This document shows positions 59,923 to 64,000 of a stretch of 64,000 nucleotides of DNA, piece by piece. Positions within the stretch are counted from its first letter, which is position 1, and the number at the start of each line of letters is the position of its first letter. Source of the DNA: JAUVHV01 sp964523875 (GTDB taxonomy: Bacteria > Omnitrophota > Gorgyraeia > JABMRG01); contig CAZGAS010000001.1 of assembly GCA_964523875.1 (NCBI GenBank), positions 1-64,000 on the forward strand, read 5' to 3'. Under the pieces are notes generated by a model. It was not told the DNA's origin and did no database searches. It saw only the letters and a program-made list of their open reading frames with translations. The translations under genes were made by a program, and so were the position numbers.

Positions 59923-59996
59923 GACCCTGTTTCCAAACCAAAGGGGATGGTGGGTGCAGTACAACCCACTGTCTTCTTTGGTTTGGAAACAGGGTC
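59923..59996. repeat. Large perfect inverted repeat (21-bp arms)
   Basis: Arms at 59923-59943 and 59976-59996 are perfect reverse complements, starting GACCCTGTTTCC. The 32-nt centre has its own 6-bp stem GTGGGT/ACCCAC (59950-59969). No T-run follows, so it is not a simple terminator. It looks like a miniature inverted-repeat element between the PIN/TRAM gene and ispD. Confidence 0.8.
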
Positions 59997-60024
59997 AAGA
60001 CTATATATAAGGTAGAGGCGATAG

Positions 60025-60753
60025 ATGAACAAGGTAGCGGCAATAGTTCCTTCCGCGGGCACCGGAAACAGAATGTGTTCCAAGACAGATAAGCCTTTTA
60101 TTAAACTTCACGGCAGAGAACTTATATTATATTCGCTTATAACCTTTGAAAAATCGAACCTTATTTCCGAGATAGTAATCCCGGCATCAAAAAAGAACAT
60201 ACCAAGAATAGAGAGATTAGTAAAAAAAGAAGGCATAAAAAAGGTAACAAGGGTTGTATTGGGCAGCAGGTACCGCGCTGGTTCGGTACGGAAGGGACTT
60301 TTAAGTATTAGCCCTGCCATGGATCTTGTTCTTATACATGATTGCGCCCGCCCTTTTTTGACAACTACCATGATAAAGCGCTCTCTTGTCGCGGCAAAAA
60401 GATACGGAGCCTCTCTTTGCGCTGTAAGGGTAAAGCCTACGATAAAAGAGGCAGACGCGAAAGGGTTTGTTAAGAAGACTCTTAACAGGCGCCTCTTATG
60501 GCAGGCGCAGACGCCACAGGTATTTAAGAGGAACCTAATAGAGTCCGCGTATAGGAAATTAAGCGGGAGTTATAACCGGTTTACAGATGATACAGCTCTT
60601 CTCGAAGCGATAGATAAAAGAGTAAGGATAGTAGAGGGAGATTATAACAATATAAAGATAACGACGCCTGAGGATATAGTTGTAGCTGAGGCGATAATAA
60701 GAAAACTAAAAGGAAAAAGTAAAAAGGATTGCAGCTTACAACTGAAAATATGA
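60025..60753 (+). CDS. ispD: 2-C-methyl-D-erythritol 4-phosphate cytidylyltransferase
   Basis: Third step of the MEP isoprenoid pathway: joins CTP and MEP. 242 residues. IVPSAGTGNRMCSKTDKPFIKL holds the nucleotide-binding motif (Arg and Lys conserved), VLIHDCARPF the catalytic-site Asp/Arg, and TPQVFKRNLIESAY and FTDDTALLEA complete the pattern. A GTAGAGGCG ribosome-binding site precedes the ATG. The stop overlaps ispF (ATGA). Confidence 0.94.
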   Translation: MNKVAAIVPSAGTGNRMCSKTDKPFIKLHGRELILYSLITFEKSNLISEIVIPASKKNIPRIERLVKKEGIKKVTRVVLGSRYRAGSVRKGLLSISPAMDLVLIHDCARPFLTTTMIKRSLVAAKRYGASLCAVRVKPTIKEADAKGFVKKTLNRRLLWQAQTPQVFKRNLIESAYRKLSGSYNRFTDDTALLEAIDKRVRIVEGDYNNIKITTPEDIVVAEAIIRKLKGKSKKDCSLQLKI

Positions 60754-61220
60754 ATATACGAATAGGCATAGGATACGATATACATAAGCTTGCTGAGGGA
60801 AGAAAACTTTTCTTAGGAGGCGTTGAAATACCCTTTGAAAGAGGGCTTATCGGCCATTCTGACGCGGATGTGCTCCTGCATGCTATATGCGACGCTATAT
60901 TAGGCGCGTGTGGCGGGGGTGATATCGGCACCCGCTTTCCTGACACAGCCGCGGAATTTAAAGATATAAAGAGCGCCATACTTTTACAGAGGGCTTATGG
61001 CGCTATGGTAGATAAGGTAGGCTGCAGTATAGTAAATATAGATGTTGTTGTTGTATGTGACCAGCCAAATCTCGAGCAGTACAAGGATAAGATAAGAAAA
61101 TCTATAGCTGATATCCTGAGCATAGAGAAGGAAAATATAAATATAAAGGCAAAGACTACAGAAAATACATCCACTAATACAATATCAAGCTATGCTGTTG
61201 TTCTTGTAGAGAAAAGATGA
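60750..61220 (+). CDS. ispF: 2-C-methyl-D-erythritol 2,4-cyclodiphosphate synthase
   Basis: Fifth MEP-pathway step. 156 residues from the ATG that overlaps the ispD stop; the frame continues 7 codons upstream inside ispD. GIGYDIHKL (zinc-binding Asp and His), GLIGHSDADVLLHAICDAILGA, IGTRFPDT, NIDVVVVCDQPNL and KAKTTENTS are all typical. IspF and IspD are adjacent as in many bacteria. Confidence 0.96.
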   Translation: MNIRIGIGYDIHKLAEGRKLFLGGVEIPFERGLIGHSDADVLLHAICDAILGACGGGDIGTRFPDTAAEFKDIKSAILLQRAYGAMVDKVGCSIVNIDVVVVCDQPNLEQYKDKIRKSIADILSIEKENINIKAKTTENTSTNTISSYAVVLVEKR

Positions 61221-61230
61221 GGAGATAGTT

Positions 61231-61890
61231 ATGTATATAGCACTAGCATTAATAATTATATCTTTAGCTGTAATAGCGCTACTGTTTAGCAAAGAACTGC
61301 AGGCTACATACGAAAGAGATCCTGCCGCTACAAACTATATAGAGGTTTTGCTCACATACGCGGGGCTTCACGCGGTAATACTTTACAGGATAGCGCACTT
61401 TTTTCGAGGGATAAAGATACCTATCCTGCCAAGAATGATATCACAATTCGCGCGCGCGCTTACAGGTATAGAGATCCATCCAGGGGCTACTATTGGAAAC
61501 GGTTTTTTTATAGATCACGGTACAGGCGTTGTAATAGGTGAGACAGCGGTTGTAGGAGATAATGTAACTCTCTTTCAGGGTGTTACTCTTGGAGGAACAG
61601 GAAAAGAGAGAGGCAAGAGACATCCTGACATAGGAAATAATGTTGTAGTGGGTACCGGTGCCAAGATACTAGGTAATATTATAATAGGGGAGAACTCTTA
61701 TATTGGAGCGAACGCGGTTGTGTTAAATAATGTCCCCCCTAACTCTACGGTGGTAGGTGTACCCGGCAGGGTAACTAGACAGGATGGCAGGAAGATAGAC
61801 AGGACATTGGATCATAGGCATGTGTTAGACCCTATCAAGCAGTCTATGGAGGCCCTTGAGGAGAGGATTCGGGAGCTTGAGAATAGATAA
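61231..61890 (+). CDS. cysE: Serine O-acetyltransferase
   Basis: First step of cysteine synthesis: O-acetylserine from serine and acetyl-CoA. 219 residues, short EpsC/CysE form. One N-terminal hydrophobic stretch (about 2-20) is unusual; the hexapeptide-repeat helix follows (GIEIHPGATIGNGFFIDHGTG, VVIGETAVVGDNVTLFQGVTLGG, HPDIGNNVVVGTGAKILGNI). The cysK gene is not in the window. AGGAGA precedes the ATG. Its end overlaps the open frame of cysS. Confidence 0.92.
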   Translation: MYIALALIIISLAVIALLFSKELQATYERDPAATNYIEVLLTYAGLHAVILYRIAHFFRGIKIPILPRMISQFARALTGIEIHPGATIGNGFFIDHGTGVVIGETAVVGDNVTLFQGVTLGGTGKERGKRHPDIGNNVVVGTGAKILGNIIIGENSYIGANAVVLNNVPPNSTVVGVPGRVTRQDGRKIDRTLDHRHVLDPIKQSMEALEERIRELENR

Positions 61891-63349
61891 TAAACAGGTC
61901 CGAGGTAATATCATAAAAATATATAATTCGCTGACAAAAAGAAGAGAGGAATTCGCGCCTATAAAGCCGGGTGTAATAAATATTTATACGTGCGGTGTTA
62001 CTGTTTATGATGATTGCCATATTGGCCATGCGCGCAGTCTGTATATATTCGATGTAATAAGACGGTATCTGGAGTACAAGGGCTATAAGGTAAATTTTGT
62101 GCGCAACATAACAGATATCGATGACAAGATAATCAACCGGGCGAATGAACTTAACATAGAATGGAAAGAGCTTGTAGACAAATATATTCTAAGTTATAAA
62201 GAGGACTTAAAGAGCCTCGGTGTATCTGAAGGGCTACTCGATAAAGATGGCGAAGAACCTCGTGCCACAAAGAGTATCCCTGATATGATAAGTTATATAA
62301 AAGCGCTTATTGATAAAGGTTACGCGTATGAGGTGGATGGCGATGTATATTTTGATGTGCGCAAATTTACAGAATACGGTAAATTGTCAGGCCAGGATAT
62401 AGACAAGGTGCGCGAAGGTGTAAGAATAGAGTCAGATGATAAGAAAAAGGACGCGCTTGATTTCGCGTTATGGAAAAAGTCAAAAGAGAACGAGCCTTGG
62501 TGGGAGAGTCCATGGTCAAAGGGAAGGCCGGGTTGGCACATAGAGTGCTCTGTAATGAGCCAGAGGTTTCTTAACGCGGATACGCTGGATATACACGCGG
62601 GAGGAAGGGACCTTATATTTCCCCATCATGAGAATGAGATTGCTCAGGCCCAGGCCAGGACCGGTAAGCCCTTCGCGAAATACTGGATACATCACGGGCT
62701 ATTAACAATAGATGCCCAAAAGATGGCAAAATCTATTGGTAACTTTATAACGATTAAGGACGCCTTAAATAAATATCCTGTAGATGTGCTTAAGATATTC
62801 TATCTGCAGGCACATTACTCAAGCTCTATTGACTTTTCAGAAAAAAGGATTAAAGCGGCAAAGCAGGCCTTAGAGAGATTTAATATATTCTTTGATAAGA
62901 TAGAGAGGCGGAAGAAATCAGGTGATAGTTCCCAGTTATGCTCTACGGAGTTTAAGCGCGGTATAGATACCTTAAAGCAGGAGTTTATACTCGCCATGGA
63001 TGAGGATTTTAATACGCCCCAGGCTCTTAGTAAGTTATTTGAGATGGTAAGCAAGGCTAATATAGAATTAGAAAATCAGGGCGCTGGCATTGAGTACGCC
63101 AAAGAGGCGATAATGGATTTTGGCACGAGAATTTTTGGCCTATTTTCAAAACATGAGAAGATAGATTCTGAGAGGAAGAGTTTTATAGAGTCTAAGATAG
63201 CACAGAGAAACAGAGCGGGCCGGTCAGGAGATTTCCTGAAGGCAGACAGGATAAGAGAGGAATTACGCAAAGAAGGCATTATATTAGAAGATGGCAAGGC
63301 CTGGATGCATAAGCCGGCACTGGAGGGGACAACATGGCGGTCAATCTAA
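61856..63349 (+). CDS. cysS: Cysteinyl-tRNA synthetase
   Basis: Class I synthetase charging tRNA-Cys. Up to 497 residues. The HIGH motif is HIGH in CGVTVYDDCHIGHARSL, the zinc Cys in YTCGVTVYD, ECS motif in GWHIECSVMS, KMSKS variant KMAKSIGN. No ATG lies near the family N-terminus (KIYNSLTKRREEF); TTG codons at 61856 or 61877 are the possible starts, both inside cysE, so the start is uncertain. The 3' end overlaps tmk by 16 bp. Confidence 0.95.
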   Translation: MRRGFGSLRIDNKQVRGNIIKIYNSLTKRREEFAPIKPGVINIYTCGVTVYDDCHIGHARSLYIFDVIRRYLEYKGYKVNFVRNITDIDDKIINRANELNIEWKELVDKYILSYKEDLKSLGVSEGLLDKDGEEPRATKSIPDMISYIKALIDKGYAYEVDGDVYFDVRKFTEYGKLSGQDIDKVREGVRIESDDKKKDALDFALWKKSKENEPWWESPWSKGRPGWHIECSVMSQRFLNADTLDIHAGGRDLIFPHHENEIAQAQARTGKPFAKYWIHHGLLTIDAQKMAKSIGNFITIKDALNKYPVDVLKIFYLQAHYSSSIDFSEKRIKAAKQALERFNIFFDKIERRKKSGDSSQLCSTEFKRGIDTLKQEFILAMDEDFNTPQALSKLFEMVSKANIELENQGAGIEYAKEAIMDFGTRIFGLFSKHEKIDSERKSFIESKIAQRNRAGRSGDFLKADRIREELRKEGIILEDGKAWMHKPALEGTTWRSI

Positions 63350-63978
63350 AAAAGGGGGTATTGATTACACTGGAAGGTCCTGAAGGAAGCGGTAAATCTA
63401 CTCAATCAAGGATGCTAACACGTTTTTTAAGGAATAAGGGATATAAGGTAATACATATATGGGATCCCGGAAGTACAAAATTCGGTGAAGCGATAAGAAA
63501 TATTCTGCTAACCCCCGGCAGTAGGTTTTCATGTAAAGCGGAGACCATGCTATATCTTGCCGCCAGGGCGCAGCTTGTTGATGAGAAGATTATACCTGCC
63601 CTAAAAAAGAGGCAGATAGTTATATGTGACAGGTTTATTGACGCGACAGTATGTTACCAGGGTTATGGCTTAGGCGTAGATATAAAAGAGATAAACAGGT
63701 TTAATGATTTTGTTACCGAAGCGACAGTACCTGATATAACTTTTTTTCTTGATATCAATGTAAAGAAGGGGCTCAAGAGGTCTAAGAATGTTAAGGGGTT
63801 TTCTGATAGGATAGAGAAGAGAGGCAGTAGTTTTCATGCCAGGGTAAGGAGCGGCTATATGAGGCTTTTTAAAAAATTCCCGGACAGAATAAAGAGGATA
63901 TCCATAGACAGCAATGATAAGAAAGACACCCAGGAGATTATAAGGAGAATAGTATCCGATGCCATTGAGCGCGATTAA
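63334..63978 (+). CDS. tmk: Thymidylate kinase
   Basis: Phosphorylates dTMP to dTDP. 214 residues. P-loop LEGPEGSGKSTQS, CDRFIDATVCYQGYGLG (the DR motif) and a LID region with KRSKNVKGFSDRIEKRG. The segment normally REPGGT reads WDPGSTKFGEAIR, so an Arg that is usually conserved is missing; the rest fits. The start lies within the end of cysS. A probable holB begins within its last codons. Confidence 0.93.
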   Translation: MAVNLKKGVLITLEGPEGSGKSTQSRMLTRFLRNKGYKVIHIWDPGSTKFGEAIRNILLTPGSRFSCKAETMLYLAARAQLVDEKIIPALKKRQIVICDRFIDATVCYQGYGLGVDIKEINRFNDFVTEATVPDITFFLDINVKKGLKRSKNVKGFSDRIEKRGSSFHARVRSGYMRLFKKFPDRIKRISIDSNDKKDTQEIIRRIVSDAIERD

Positions 63979-64000
63979 GGCCCAGGAGAAGGCTATAGAT
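63959..64000 (+). CDS. holB: Start of a probable DNA polymerase III delta' subunit (partial)
   Basis: Only 14 codons are visible before the window ends: MPLSAIKAQEKAID. They resemble the delta'/AAA+ clamp-loader beginning (S-x-I-x-x-Q-x-x-A-I), and holB commonly follows tmk. The ATG overlaps the end of tmk. Too short for certainty. Confidence 0.45.
   Translation, partial: MPLSAIKAQEKAID

Overview
This window is a gene-dense stretch of a moderately AT-rich genome from an uncultivated diderm (Gram-negative-type) bacterium. My best guess is candidate phylum Omnitrophota (former OP3). That guess rests on the gene mix and on the clutter of short dispersed intergenic repeats, not on a marker-gene tree. 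Outer-membrane features are clear: two MlaE-MlaF-MlaD (MCE) lipid-transport cassettes, a LolC/E-LolD lipoprotein exporter, a TonB-dependent receptor, a second beta-barrel protein, two very long AsmA/TamB-like proteins and an L,D-transpeptidase. Alongside these is a protein-quality set best known from Firmicutes (McsA-McsB-ClpC). The sequence is a scaffold: a run of 100 Ns lies at 53094-53193 and looks like an unmerged contig overlap. No prophage, CRISPR array or intact transposase was seen.

Layout. 1-3134: PilZ protein, PAP2-like membrane protein, LysM/L,D-transpeptidase, accA. 3150-12662: an envelope and signalling block made of an RsbW-like kinase, a STAS protein, MlaE-F-D, a FecR-domain protein, a beta-barrel, a CHASE2-PP2C phosphatase, a TonB-dependent receptor and a second STAS protein on the minus strand. 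12663-13628: repeat-rich spacer with tRNA-Leu(CAA), a truncated tRNA-Leu copy and tRNA-Ala(GGC). 13629-23609: nfo, leuS, a GH94-like protein with a histone-like tail, a UPF0280 + NIL-ferredoxin + GAF-ANTAR group, mnmG. 23742-33100: Ca/Na antiporter, pentapeptide-repeat K+ channel, YqeY-like protein, CPBP protease, GTP-PEPCK, a deformylase homologue with a changed metal ligand, sensor kinase + receiver, a secreted glycosidase. 33111-34342: tRNA-Leu(CAG), smpB, tmRNA. 34655-41443: amidase, murI, a complete queD-C-E-F set, two-subunit class I fumarase, rph, rdgB. 41412-44375 (minus): AsmA-like giant. 44606-48802: lysS, lolC-lolD, ilvE. 48926-64000: mcsA-mcsB-clpC, TamB-like + second mlaEFD, radA, PIN/TRAM protein, ispD-ispF, cysE-cysS, tmk, and the start of a probable holB.

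How it fits together. The 3-12 kb block holds all protein types of an Rsb/SpoIIA-type partner-switching circuit except a sigma factor, wrapped around a lipid transporter whose known relative (MlaFEDB) itself contains a STAS subunit; this is the most interesting functional hypothesis in the window. From 48.9 to 63.3 kb the order mcsA-mcsB-clpC-radA-yacL-ispD-ispF-cysE-cysS matches the Bacillus subtilis order closely, with a lipid-transport cassette inserted between clpC and radA. Two further patterns recur: (i) about six genes without a clear Shine-Dalgarno have a sigma70-like -10 element 6-10 nt before the ATG, which predicts leaderless mRNAs; (ii) a roughly 70-bp repeat sits directly after the encoded CCA of tRNA-Leu(CAG), of tmRNA and of a truncated tRNA-Leu copy. 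All functional calls come from reading the sequence and motifs; no database search was run.
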